Shown piece after piece: positions 27,267 to 34,613 of a DNA stretch of 64,000 nucleotides. Every line of letters starts with the position of its first letter. Position 1 is the stretch's first letter. This stretch comes from Sutcliffiella halmapala (GTDB lineage Bacteria; Bacillota; Bacilli; Bacillales; Bacillaceae_I): positions 318,001-382,000 of the forward strand of contig NZ_KV917375.1 of assembly GCF_002019665.1 (NCBI RefSeq). The letters are read 5' to 3'. Position numbers and translations under genes: made by a program. Below the pieces are notes generated by a model. It had not been told where the DNA came from and did no database searches. It saw only the letters and a program-made list of their open reading frames with translations.

Positions 27267-28268
27267 ATGTTTGCTAGGGATATAGGGATTGATTTAGGAA
27301 CGGCAAACGTTCTCATCCATGTAAAAGGAAAAGGGATCGTTCTAAATGAGCCGTCAGTAGTAGCACTTGACACAAACACTGGAAGAGTATTAGCGGTAGG
27401 GGAAGAAGCCCGCAAAATGGTGGGGCGTACTCCAGGGAACATCGTAGCGATGCGACCGCTAAAAGACGGAGTAATCGCAGATTTCGCCGTCACAGAAGCA
27501 ATGCTTAAACACTTCATCAAGAAACTAAATGTAAGTGGTTTCCTTTCAAAGCCACGCATTCTCATCTGCTGCCCAACGAATATAACATCTGTTGAGCAAA
27601 AGGCGATCAGAGAAGCTGCTGAAAAAAGCGGCGGTAAAAAAATCTATTTAGAAGAAGAGCCGAAAGTTGCTGCGATTGGTGCAGGAATGGACATCTTCCA
27701 ACCAAGTGGAAACATGGTAGTGGATATTGGCGGTGGAACAACCGATGTAGCAGTACTCTCTATGGGAGACATCGTCACCGCCAGCTCCATTAAAATGGCC
27801 GGCGACAAATTCGACGCCGAAATTCTTCAGTACATTAAGAAAAAGTACAAGCTATTAATTGGGGAACGCACAGCGGAAAACATCAAAATCTCCATCGCAA
27901 CCGTTTTCCCAGGCTCACGCAACGAATCAATCGACATTCGCGGACGCGACATGGTAAGTGGACTTCCACAAACCATCACCGTATACTCCGAAGAAATCGA
28001 ACTAGCATTACGTGAATCCATCCAAGTTATTGTACAAGCAGCAAAAAGCGTCCTAGAACGCACACCACCTGAACTATCAGCTGATATCATCGATCGCGGT
28101 GTAATCCTAACAGGCGGTGGCGCACTTCTCCACGGAATGGATCAGCTACTAGCAGAAGAACTTAAAGTTCCTGTACTAATAGCAGAACACCCAATGGACT
28201 GCGTAGCAATCGGCACAGGCATTATGCTCGACCACATGGACCGCTTACCAAAAAAAAGCCTAGCTTAA
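27267..28268 (+). CDS. mbl: MreB-like cell shape protein Mbl
   Basis: Actin-like ATPase of 333 residues that forms membrane-associated filaments guiding lateral wall synthesis. The phosphate-1 loop IGIDLGTANVLIHVKGKGIV, the phosphate-2 region MVVDIGGGTTDVAVLSMGD and the adenosine motif ILTGGGALLHGMDQLL are intact. The short hydrophobic N-terminus MFARDIGID and the position after spoIIID distinguish Mbl from MreB. GCAAGGAGG precedes the ATG, and a terminator follows at 28308, so it is probably transcribed alone or with spoIIID. Confidence 0.96.
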   Translation: MFARDIGIDLGTANVLIHVKGKGIVLNEPSVVALDTNTGRVLAVGEEARKMVGRTPGNIVAMRPLKDGVIADFAVTEAMLKHFIKKLNVSGFLSKPRILICCPTNITSVEQKAIREAAEKSGGKKIYLEEEPKVAAIGAGMDIFQPSGNMVVDIGGGTTDVAVLSMGDIVTASSIKMAGDKFDAEILQYIKKKYKLLIGERTAENIKISIATVFPGSRNESIDIRGRDMVSGLPQTITVYSEEIELALRESIQVIVQAAKSVLERTPPELSADIIDRGVILTGGGALLHGMDQLLAEELKVPVLIAEHPMDCVAIGTGIMLDHMDRLPKKSLA

Positions 28269-28307
28269 CCAAAACAAACAACAAAATTATAAACGTCACA
28301 CCATACA

Positions 28308-28346
28308 AAAGAGCGACTCTCCTAAATAATGAGTTGCTCTTTCTTT
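28308..28346 (+). terminator. Terminator after mbl
   Basis: AAAGAGCGACTC (28308-28319) pairs with GAGTTGCTCTTT (28331-28342, one G-U), followed by CTTTT. Confidence 0.85.
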
Positions 28347-28468
28347 TACCCAAAAACCAAAATTATTAAACCACCTTTCCATCCCCCACCATAAAAAAGG
28401 AATCCCCCATACCCACCGAGAATATAAACAAAGCGCACAACGCACATAAACCGAGAGGAGTCCCCACC

Positions 28469-28978
28469 ATGCTAACAATTAACAACTACCTACAAGACAT
28501 CACACAAGAACTAACCAACCAAGAACAAACCAACCAAGAACAAACCCTAATTGCCATTCTCAAAACCAAACTGCAACAATCCTTCCATCCAGACGTAAAA
28601 CAAATCGAATTCACCTTCACCACCGAACCGACTAACCAAGAGCTAACCATCACGCTCTTCAAAATGGATAATGAAGCAAACGAAGTATTTGAAGTAGGAA
28701 GTAGTGGCATCGAAGGGGCAGAAGAAATCCTAGAGGATATCTCCTATTACCCCTCACCAGCCGACCAAGAAGAAATCGACCAATTCTACGAACAAAACGA
28801 CTTGGAACTAGAAGCAAAGGAACAGAAAGCAATCATCACTTGGTTCGAGAAATGCTTTCACAAAGCGGTACCGGTAACATTCACACTACCTGCTTATGCA
28901 ACTTTTCATGACGCCCAAGAATCACTAAATCTGCATAGTAGCCAATGGATGGATATAGAAGAAAGATGGTCCTTCTAA
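28469..28978 (+). CDS. Hypothetical acidic protein with NQEQT repeats
   Basis: A 169-residue soluble, acidic protein with no signal peptide or membrane helix. Residues 17-26 contain NQEQTNQEQT, also a repeat at DNA level (AACCAAGAACAAACC twice), which may vary in length between strains. The middle is rich in Glu (EGAEEILEDISYY, QEEIDQFYEQNDLELEAKEQKA), and the end has WFEKCFHKA and SQWMDIEERWSF. GAGAGGAG precedes the ATG. I do not recognise the family. Confidence 0.7.
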   Translation: MLTINNYLQDITQELTNQEQTNQEQTLIAILKTKLQQSFHPDVKQIEFTFTTEPTNQELTITLFKMDNEANEVFEVGSSGIEGAEEILEDISYYPSPADQEEIDQFYEQNDLELEAKEQKAIITWFEKCFHKAVPVTFTLPAYATFHDAQESLNLHSSQWMDIEERWSF

Positions 28979-28989
28979 CATACATTCAA

Positions 28990-29027
28990 CAAAAAAAGAG
29001 CAACCGGTCGCAATGACCAGTTGCTCT
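28990..29027. terminator. Bidirectional terminator between convergent genes
   Basis: AGAGCAACCGGTC (28997-29009) pairs with GACCAGTTGCTCT (29015-29027). The A-run at 28990-28996 gives the T-tract for the minus-strand acyltransferase gene. Confidence 0.85.
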
Positions 29028-29033
29028 AAATGA

Positions 29034-30053
29034 TTATGCCGAAACAGAAGAAGTAGTAGATGAACTCCTAGTAGTACGAGGCAACTTACCCAAATACAAC
29101 TTAGATAAAAGCTCGGAATGTCTAATGACCAGACTTACCATCAATGGGATCGTCACACCAATTAACGTATACATAACCAGTCCATATTCTACGTCTATTA
29201 CTCGTTGCAAAAAGATATTTAAAGGAATATGCAAATACATGATAGTAATGGTGTTCTTTCCTAAATAGCCTATTCTTTCAGAAACCCTTAACTTGGATAT
29301 CCAATAACATAGTGAACAAATTGTTACAGATATAACGATAGGAATCACCATATCCAATCCGATCTCTCCATACACCTTATATTTCAAATCCTTCTCATGA
29401 TTAATTATATGGACATAATCTAACCAAACAAAAGCGATAGACAGTGCACCAAATATAATCGGAACATACCAGCGCCTCACCAAGTTAGATAAAAGCCCCT
29501 TACTATAGTATCCAATTGCATAATACGATAGAGTAATGAGTGCCACATCAGCATTCCAAGGTACCATTACCCCGTCTAATGCGGTAGCTGCTAAACGATG
29601 ACCGACTAGATATGCCAATAAAAGAATGATAACTTGAATGCTTAAAGGAAATCGTGAGATAAATCCAAATAGGATTTGTGTAATAAGAAGGCACGTTATA
29701 AACCAGAACACGCCGTAAGGTCCAGTAAGAGCTAGACCTCCATAAACAAGCTTCCCTGTATCTGTAAATAAATCGCGAAAACTTAAGCTTAACGCAAATA
29801 AGCCAACAGCGATGAGTATACCGTATGAGAAATACGGGACAAGCATAGCCTTCCCCTTCTTCTTCACCCAACCATGAAATTTCTCAGGATGAACAGGCTT
29901 AAATAGAAAACCACTTAAAATAAAAAATAGGGGCATGCGAAACCAAGCTAAATAGTCATTAATCACATGGTCGCCTGAATGACCCATTACCACAAAAATA
30001 ATACTTAATCCCTTTGCGACATCTAGCCAGTTTTCTCTTCGTTGTAGACTCAT
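29034..30053 (-). CDS. Acyltransferase-3 family membrane protein
   Basis: A 339-residue integral membrane O-acyltransferase of the OafA/YrhL type with about ten helices. The N-terminal DVAKGLSIIFVVMGHSGDH carries the family's conserved His, and RMPLFFILSGFLF follows. Such enzymes acetylate sugars of surface polymers across the membrane. The Ser/Thr-rich end (TTRSSSTTSSVSA) is unusual. I start at 30053 (MSLQRRENW), nine bases after AAGGAGG, rather than the in-frame ATG at 30110. It interrupts the otherwise B. subtilis-like order mbl-flhO on the opposite strand. Confidence 0.86.
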   Translation of the reverse strand: MSLQRRENWLDVAKGLSIIFVVMGHSGDHVINDYLAWFRMPLFFILSGFLFKPVHPEKFHGWVKKKGKAMLVPYFSYGILIAVGLFALSLSFRDLFTDTGKLVYGGLALTGPYGVFWFITCLLITQILFGFISRFPLSIQVIILLLAYLVGHRLAATALDGVMVPWNADVALITLSYYAIGYYSKGLLSNLVRRWYVPIIFGALSIAFVWLDYVHIINHEKDLKYKVYGEIGLDMVIPIVISVTICSLCYWISKLRVSERIGYLGKNTITIMYLHIPLNIFLQRVIDVEYGLVMYTLIGVTIPLMVSLVIRHSELLSKLYLGKLPRTTRSSSTTSSVSA

Positions 30054-30338
30054 GATAAATAGCCTCCTTGGTCGCAAGAATCTAAAAGCTATCCTAACAC
30101 ACATCATCAACAGCTAAACCCCAACAAAGAAACTGTAATATAACTTTAAAATACGATTAACATTTGCATTAAAACAGACAACTAGTAACAAGAACAAGTG
30201 CAATGATATCCCATTAATAGAAAATATATCCCCTCCCAAAAAAGAGGTGATCTGCTAAGAAATCAACAACTACGTTAGCCAGAGCCATCATCCAAACACA
30301 AATCGCACTATGGATAATGAAAAAGTAAAGCGTCGAGT

Positions 30339-30523
30339 CTCCCCCGTCCCCCCTGTAGATTGTAGTGCAAGGCGTGAGACTCCTGCGGGAATGCGAGTCG
30401 AAGGGAGACCCCGCAGGCGCATAGTGCGCCGAGGAGGCTCCCAAGACCGCCCGCGGAAAGCGAACGCCTAGCACGGAAATCTACAGGGTGTTCAAAGGAG
30501 TTCCCCTATCTTCAGGATAACCG
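30339..30523 (+). repeat. Structured dispersed repeat, copy 3
   Basis: Same unit as 2408-2580, with CCGTCCCCCCTG at the left, GACTCCTGCGGGA, GGGAGACCCCGCAGGCGC and CCGCCCGCGGAAAGCGAACG inside, and a shared right flank ending in GGATAACCG (GGTAACCG in copy 2). The closing stem CCTGTAGATT/AATCTACAGG is again perfect but with different bases. The DNA from 30111 to 30338 holds nothing recognisable. Confidence 0.85.
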
Positions 30524-30570
30524 TCGCAAAAATAAAATCCCTAAAAATTACAACCCAACAAAATACATAT

Positions 30571-30598
30571 ATCGACAAATCCAAATTTGTACTATAAT
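30571..30598 (+). promoter_or_regulatory. Candidate promoter of flhO
   Basis: ATCGAC (30571-30576) and TATAAT (30593-30598) lie 16 bases apart. The spacer contains the inverted repeat ACAAATCCAAATTTGT. A sigma-D match (TAAA-N15-GCCGATAT) was looked for and not found in good form. Confidence 0.45.
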
Positions 30599-30645
30599 AG
30601 AAACTAGATAAATATGTACGTAAAACAAACAGAGGTGAAACCTAA

Positions 30646-31467
30646 ATGCTACGTGGACTATACACAGCCACCGCCGGAATGCTATCCCAACAAAGACGCA
30701 TGGAAATGCTCTCAAACAACCTAGCAAACGCCAACACACCAGGATTCAAAGCAGACCAATCATCCCTTAGAGCGTTCCCAGAACTTCTACTTTCCAGAAT
30801 GGACCAAACAAGCGTACCGACCAAACAACCACTTAAATTTGCACAAAACCAACAAATAGGTACCTTAAACACAGGCGTTTACCTGCAAGACGTAGCACCT
30901 AAATTTACCCAAGGCGACATGCGACCAACAGGGAACGACACAGATCTAGCGATCCTAAACCAAAACCTACCTGAAGGCTCATCCATATTCTTTACCGTGC
31001 AACACCCAGATGGCACACCGCGATACACAAGAAACGGTAACTTCACAATGGACCCAGAAGGCTACTTGACGACTAATAACGGACTATATATCTTAGACGA
31101 AACCAACAACCGTATCCAAATTAACTCGAACTCATTCAACCTACAACCGGATGGAACGATTCTAGTGAATGAGGTGCCGCAAGCACGTCTAGGCATTACC
31201 TTAGCAAACAACGCGAATGATCTAATCCGTGATGGCAACGGTCTATTCCGTGCATCCGAGGGCCAACAATTACAAAACGCCAATGGCAATCCAAACGTAA
31301 GCTTCCAAGTCATGCAAGGTCACATTGAACGATCCAATGTCGATACGGCCCAAACGATGAGCGAAATGACTTCTGCTTTCCGTGCTTTCGAAGCTAACCA
31401 AAAGATCATCCAAGCCTACGACATGAGCATGCAAAAAGCAGCAAACGAAATTGGTCGAATTAATTAA
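30646..31467 (+). CDS. flhO: Flagellar rod/hook-basal body protein FlhO
   Basis: FlgF/FlgG-like distal rod component, 273 residues, built outside the membrane by the flagellar export apparatus. The N-terminal flagellar rod motif QQRRMEMLSNNLANANTPGFKAD (residues about 15-37) and the C-terminal domain ENDING in AFRAFEANQKIIQAYDMSMQ are the regions that form the coiled coil of rod and hook proteins. It is followed at 27 bp by its paralogue flhP, as in B. subtilis. Confidence 0.94.
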   Translation: MLRGLYTATAGMLSQQRRMEMLSNNLANANTPGFKADQSSLRAFPELLLSRMDQTSVPTKQPLKFAQNQQIGTLNTGVYLQDVAPKFTQGDMRPTGNDTDLAILNQNLPEGSSIFFTVQHPDGTPRYTRNGNFTMDPEGYLTTNNGLYILDETNNRIQINSNSFNLQPDGTILVNEVPQARLGITLANNANDLIRDGNGLFRASEGQQLQNANGNPNVSFQVMQGHIERSNVDTAQTMSEMTSAFRAFEANQKIIQAYDMSMQKAANEIGRIN

Positions 31468-31494
31468 TCTCCCCAAGCGACGGAGGGTAAATAA

Positions 31495-32331
31495 ATGAAC
31501 AGAATTATGTTAAATGCAACGAACACGATGAACCAACTTCAAAAACAATTAGATCTCATTAGTCATAACGTTGCCAATGTTGATACGATCGGCTATAAAA
31601 ATCGTTCTGCATCTTTTCAAGAGTTACTTGTCCAACAAGCAAACAACCAACCGTTAAGCCGCTATGAAACGATGCGACAAACACCAGAGGGCATTCGCCT
31701 CTCAACCGGTGCGGGATTAAGTCAGACGAAATTGAACTTAACACAAGGTCCTTTAAAGACGACAGAGCGTATGTTAGACTTTGCCCTAACAAAAGAAGAT
31801 CAGTTTTTTACGGTTCAAGTTACAGAAAATGGGCAAACTAGTACGCAATTCACAAGAAACGGCATATTCTATTTGTCTCCAATCAACAATAATGAAGTGA
31901 TGCTTGTTACGGGAGAAGGTCATCCTGTCTTAGATGGTAATGGGCAACAAATCATCTTACCCGAGAATATAAAAGACGTGATATTGCAGCCAGGTGGCGT
32001 AATTACCGCAGCATTAACCAATGGCAATGCGATTGCACGTGAAATCGGTATTGCCCAAGTAATCCGCCCGCAAATGCTAGAAAGTAGACCAGGCTCCTTA
32101 TATGCACTGCCAAATGCAGCGGTTGCTAACCCAAATGATATTATAGAGTATGTCCAAGGAGCGAATCGTACATCCGTTGGGATGCAGCAAGGCATGCTTG
32201 AGCAATCCAATGTCGATTTATCAGCGGAACTGACAGAATTGACATTAATGCAACGATCATATCAATTCAACGCAAGATCTGTTCAATTTGCCGATCAAAT
32301 GATGGGGCTCGTGAACGGATTGAAATCATAG
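31495..32331 (+). CDS. flhP: Flagellar rod/hook-basal body protein FlhP
   Basis: Second FlgG-like distal rod protein, 278 residues. QLDLISHNVANVDTIGYKNRS near residue 18 is the N-terminal rod signature, and the C-terminal VDLSAELTELTLMQRSYQFN is the matching conserved helix. GACGGAGGG lies before the ATG. The pair FlhO-FlhP forms the rod section next to the hook in B. subtilis, and that function is assumed here from position and sequence pattern. Confidence 0.94.
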   Translation: MNRIMLNATNTMNQLQKQLDLISHNVANVDTIGYKNRSASFQELLVQQANNQPLSRYETMRQTPEGIRLSTGAGLSQTKLNLTQGPLKTTERMLDFALTKEDQFFTVQVTENGQTSTQFTRNGIFYLSPINNNEVMLVTGEGHPVLDGNGQQIILPENIKDVILQPGGVITAALTNGNAIAREIGIAQVIRPQMLESRPGSLYALPNAAVANPNDIIEYVQGANRTSVGMQQGMLEQSNVDLSAELTELTLMQRSYQFNARSVQFADQMMGLVNGLKS

Positions 32332-32350
32332 GTAAAGGAGAGGTTGCGCA

Positions 32351-32665
32351 ATGGGACAAAAACAGGAAAAACAAGAGAGCTTAACCTTAACAAGGGAAGA
32401 ATTGCGCAAAGCTCAAAAAAGTAAATTGAAGATAGAAAAAGAGGAAGAGTCAGCAGCCACAAGTGAGGAGAAACCGAAGCGCTTAAAATGGCGTATTCGT
32501 TTAATTCCCATTTGGTTACGTTTAATTATTATACTTGCGATTATGGCAGTTGCTTCCCTAGCTGGAGCAATGTTTGGTTACGGCGTTCTTGGTGGCGGTA
32601 GCCCGATGGAAGTATTAGATAAGGAAACATGGCAGCATATTTTGGACCTCGTTAAGAAAGACTGA
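32351..32665 (+). CDS. EpuA-like membrane protein (often labelled RNA polymerase subunit beta)
   Basis: A 104-residue protein with a charged cytoplasmic N-terminus (residues 1-55, many Lys/Glu) and one membrane helix at about 57-80 (LRLIIILAIMAVASLAGAMFGYGVLG), then a short external tail. This is the EpuA family, which databases frequently mislabel as a DNA-directed RNA polymerase beta subunit. Its function is unknown. It follows flhP by 19 bp with AAAGGAGAGG and probably belongs to the same transcript. Confidence 0.82.
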   Translation: MGQKQEKQESLTLTREELRKAQKSKLKIEKEEESAATSEEKPKRLKWRIRLIPIWLRLIIILAIMAVASLAGAMFGYGVLGGGSPMEVLDKETWQHILDLVKKD

Positions 32666-32686
32666 GGAAGTCGACTTGAAGGCTTC

Positions 32687-32819
32687 CTTTCCAACTGTTG
32701 AAAAACGCTCGCATTCTTCGTTACTCGCCATTGTTCAGATGCTCATTCCCACTTAGGTAACTCCGCTCTGCCCAATTGCTCGCGCCTCGACTGACAAACG
32801 TTTTCAATCAGTTGGAAAG
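32687..32819. repeat. 133-bp MITE-like inverted-repeat element
   Basis: The ends CTTTCCAACTGTTGAAAAACG (32687-32707) and the complement of 32799-32819 agree over about 20 bases with one small shift. The interior (CGCTCGCATTCTTCGTTACT ... TCGCGCCTCGAC) has no open frame. It sits between epuA and fabZ, and a GGAAGTC...GGCTTCCT hairpin lies on both sides (32666 and 32852). Confidence 0.65.
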
Positions 32820-32851
32820 ATTCTTTATAGGATACTTTCCTATAAACGGTT

Positions 32852-32882
32852 AGGAAGTCATTATATAGGCTTCCTCTTTTTT
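32852..32882 (+). terminator. Terminator before fabZ
   Basis: AGGAAG (32852-32857) pairs with CTTCCT (32870-32875), followed by CTTTTTT. Confidence 0.65.
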
Positions 32883-32930
32883 ATGCCTTCATATATAATT
32901 GGAAGTAACTATTAGTAGGAGGTCATAAAA

Positions 32931-33365
32931 ATGACATTAGATATTAACCAAATAAAAGAAATTATTCCACATAGATATCCTTTCTTGTTAGTGGACAAGA
33001 TAATAGAAATTGAAGAAGGACAACGTGCTATTGGAATTAAAAACGTGACAGCTAATGAAGAGTTTTTTCAAGGACACTTCCCAGAGTTTCCTGTTATGCC
33101 CGGAGTTCTAATCGTAGAAGCATTAGCGCAAGTTGGAGCAGTTGCGATGCTGAAGAAGGAAGAAAACAAAGGACGTCTTGCTTTTTTTACTGGGATTGAT
33201 AATTGTCGATTTAAGAAACAAGTCATACCTGGCGACCAATTAAGACTAGAAGTAGAAATGACTCGAGTCCGTGGTAGCATTGGCAAGGGCAAAGGAATTG
33301 CAACGGTTGATGGGCAGCTTGTGTGCGAATTAGAAATGATGTTTGCTTTAGGTCAAAAGTCGTAA
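32931..33365 (+). CDS. fabZ: 3-hydroxyacyl-ACP dehydratase FabZ
   Basis: Hot-dog-fold enzyme that dehydrates 3-hydroxyacyl-ACP in type II fatty acid synthesis. The 144 residues contain the substrate loop [14 protein letters not shown], with the catalytic His in [23 protein letters not shown] (about residues 46-68) and the catalytic Glu (E62 region) in the same helix. The ATG has AGGAGGT before it, and TATAAT at 32894-32899 is a likely -10 element with a poor -35. Equivalent to B. subtilis ywpB by position after flhP. Confidence 0.96.
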   Translation: MTLDINQIKEIIPHRYPFLLVDKIIEIEEGQRAIGIKNVTANEEFFQGHFPEFPVMPGVLIVEALAQVGAVAMLKKEENKGRLAFFTGIDNCRFKKQVIPGDQLRLEVEMTRVRGSIGKGKGIATVDGQLVCELEMMFALGQKS

Positions 33366-33484
33366 TTTAAAAAAAATTGTTTTTTTATGCAATGTTTCTT
33401 GAATAATGGGGAATATAAAAAGGGACCAAGCAAAAAAGTAAAACAAGGTCTTGATTTTTCCCTATTCGAAAGGAGACGGTACGA

Positions 33485-33715
33485 ATGAACAAGTGGTTAA
33501 TTAGATTATCAGGTACGGCATTAGCAGCAATGTTAATTACAGGTTGTGCAGCAAATGATCAGAATGTTCCTCCACCAGAAGACGAACAGCCTCCGATGGA
33601 AGAACCAATGGATCCTGATCTAGAACAAGATGAAAACAATCTTGACCAAGATCTAGAGCAGGATGAGACTGACTTAGAACAAGATGTTGAAGAGGATACT
33701 GGAAACGATCAGTAA
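33485..33715 (+). CDS. Small acidic lipoprotein
   Basis: A 76-residue precursor with a lipobox LITGC (Cys21) preceded by a typical signal peptide, so it is probably lipid-anchored on the outer face of the membrane. The mature part is a run of DLEQDE/DLDQDLEQDETDLEQD repeats with almost no hydrophobic residues and is likely disordered and highly negative. Ion or cation buffering near the membrane is a guess. It has its own AAAGGAGA site and a clear terminator, so it forms a single-gene unit. Confidence 0.8.
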   Translation: MNKWLIRLSGTALAAMLITGCAANDQNVPPPEDEQPPMEEPMDPDLEQDENNLDQDLEQDETDLEQDVEEDTGNDQ

Positions 33716-33730
33716 TTATCCTAATAACGG

Positions 33731-33760
33731 GGGACAGTGTATGCTACTGTCCCTTTTGTT
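33731..33760 (+). terminator. Terminator after the small lipoprotein gene
   Basis: GGGACAGT (33731-33738) pairs with ACTGTCCC (33746-33753), followed by TTTTGTT. Confidence 0.85.
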
Positions 33761-34198
33761 ATGCTTCAACCCATTTTAATCCCCAAAGCTTTATGTTTCC
33801 TCCATCTGAAGAGAAAACTAAACAAAAAGGAGTTATTTATTATAAGAAGAAACACGTTAACTAATAGGGTGAGAAAATTTTATAGCTGATTTCTTCTTTA
33901 CTAGGGACTATCCTCATCTTTCTATTGCAATAGTTTTTAAGCTATTGTTTAAAAGATTAGTAGTTTAGAAGTGCAACGCAAAAAAAGAAAGCGCATTCAA
34001 AAAAATTCTATGGTCCAAACTATGTGAAAATGTCACAAATTGTAGATATAGCAGGAAATTTTGTATATAATAGGTAATAATGTTTCTGTCAATATTTCTT
34101 TATCATTATTTTTGGCTGAATGCAAATATAAGCACAAAGAACTAATCTATTGTAAAAATTTACACTTCATTTCGACTTGATTCGACAAATTCTCCCTG

Positions 34199-34227
34199 TT
34201 ACATATCTCAATAGCATATGGTAAGAT
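34199..34227 (+). promoter_or_regulatory. Candidate promoter of the polysaccharide cluster
   Basis: TTACAT (34199-34204) and TAAGAT (34222-34227) have a 17-base spacer. The DNA from 33761 to 34198 shows no gene or other recognisable feature. Confidence 0.4.
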
Positions 34228-34269
34228 TGGAAAGGGTTAAAACGTCTTAGAAATGCTACAAAGTTCGAC

Positions 34270-34390
34270 ATAGGTAGAAAAACCTATTATCATAAATTTC
34301 GACAATTGAAAGCTATGGTTTTAATTATTCGATAAAGGTAAAGTTTCCATACCTTTATAAGGGAACACATAACATAAGTGGGCCCTTTTT
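34270..34390 (+). promoter_or_regulatory. Structured leader upstream of the polysaccharide cluster
   Basis: Three hairpins follow each other: ATAGGT/ACCTAT (34270-34287), TAAAGGTA/TACCTTTA (34333-34357) and AAGGG/CCCTT with TTTTT behind it (34359-34390). The last resembles a terminator located 50 bp before the first small gene, so an attenuation switch is possible but unproven. Confidence 0.4.
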
Positions 34391-34438
34391 GTATGGATTA
34401 AAATATCGAAAAAAACTATTAATTATTGGTGGTTAATA

Positions 34439-34594
34439 ATGAAAACACAATTTAATCAATTCCCAAAAACAATAAAGAAAACAATTAGATATATTAATCA
34501 AGATGCAACGTATGAACAACTTCAAGCGATAAAGTCTCTTATGGATAAAACCATACAAAATAAATTCCAAAATCTAAAACAAGAAAAAAATTAA
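34439..34594 (+). CDS. 51-residue leader-position small protein
   Basis: ATG after GGTGG starts a 51-codon frame that ends 19 bp before the first large cluster gene. The product is basic and helical (KTIKKTIRYINQD, then YEQLQAIKSLMDKTIQNK) with no membrane segment. The pattern of a short amphipathic helix pair suggests a small regulator or binding protein. I do not recognise a named family. The codon pattern and spacing support translation. Confidence 0.5.
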   Translation: MKTQFNQFPKTIKKTIRYINQDATYEQLQAIKSLMDKTIQNKFQNLKQEKN

Positions 34595-34613
34595 TGGCAA
34601 GGGAGTTGAAAGT

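Noticed and set aside
30542-30568. Sigma-D promoter for flhO (TAAA then N15)
   Set aside because: The -10 reads AAATACAT rather than GCCGATAT; a sigma-A-like pair close by fits better.
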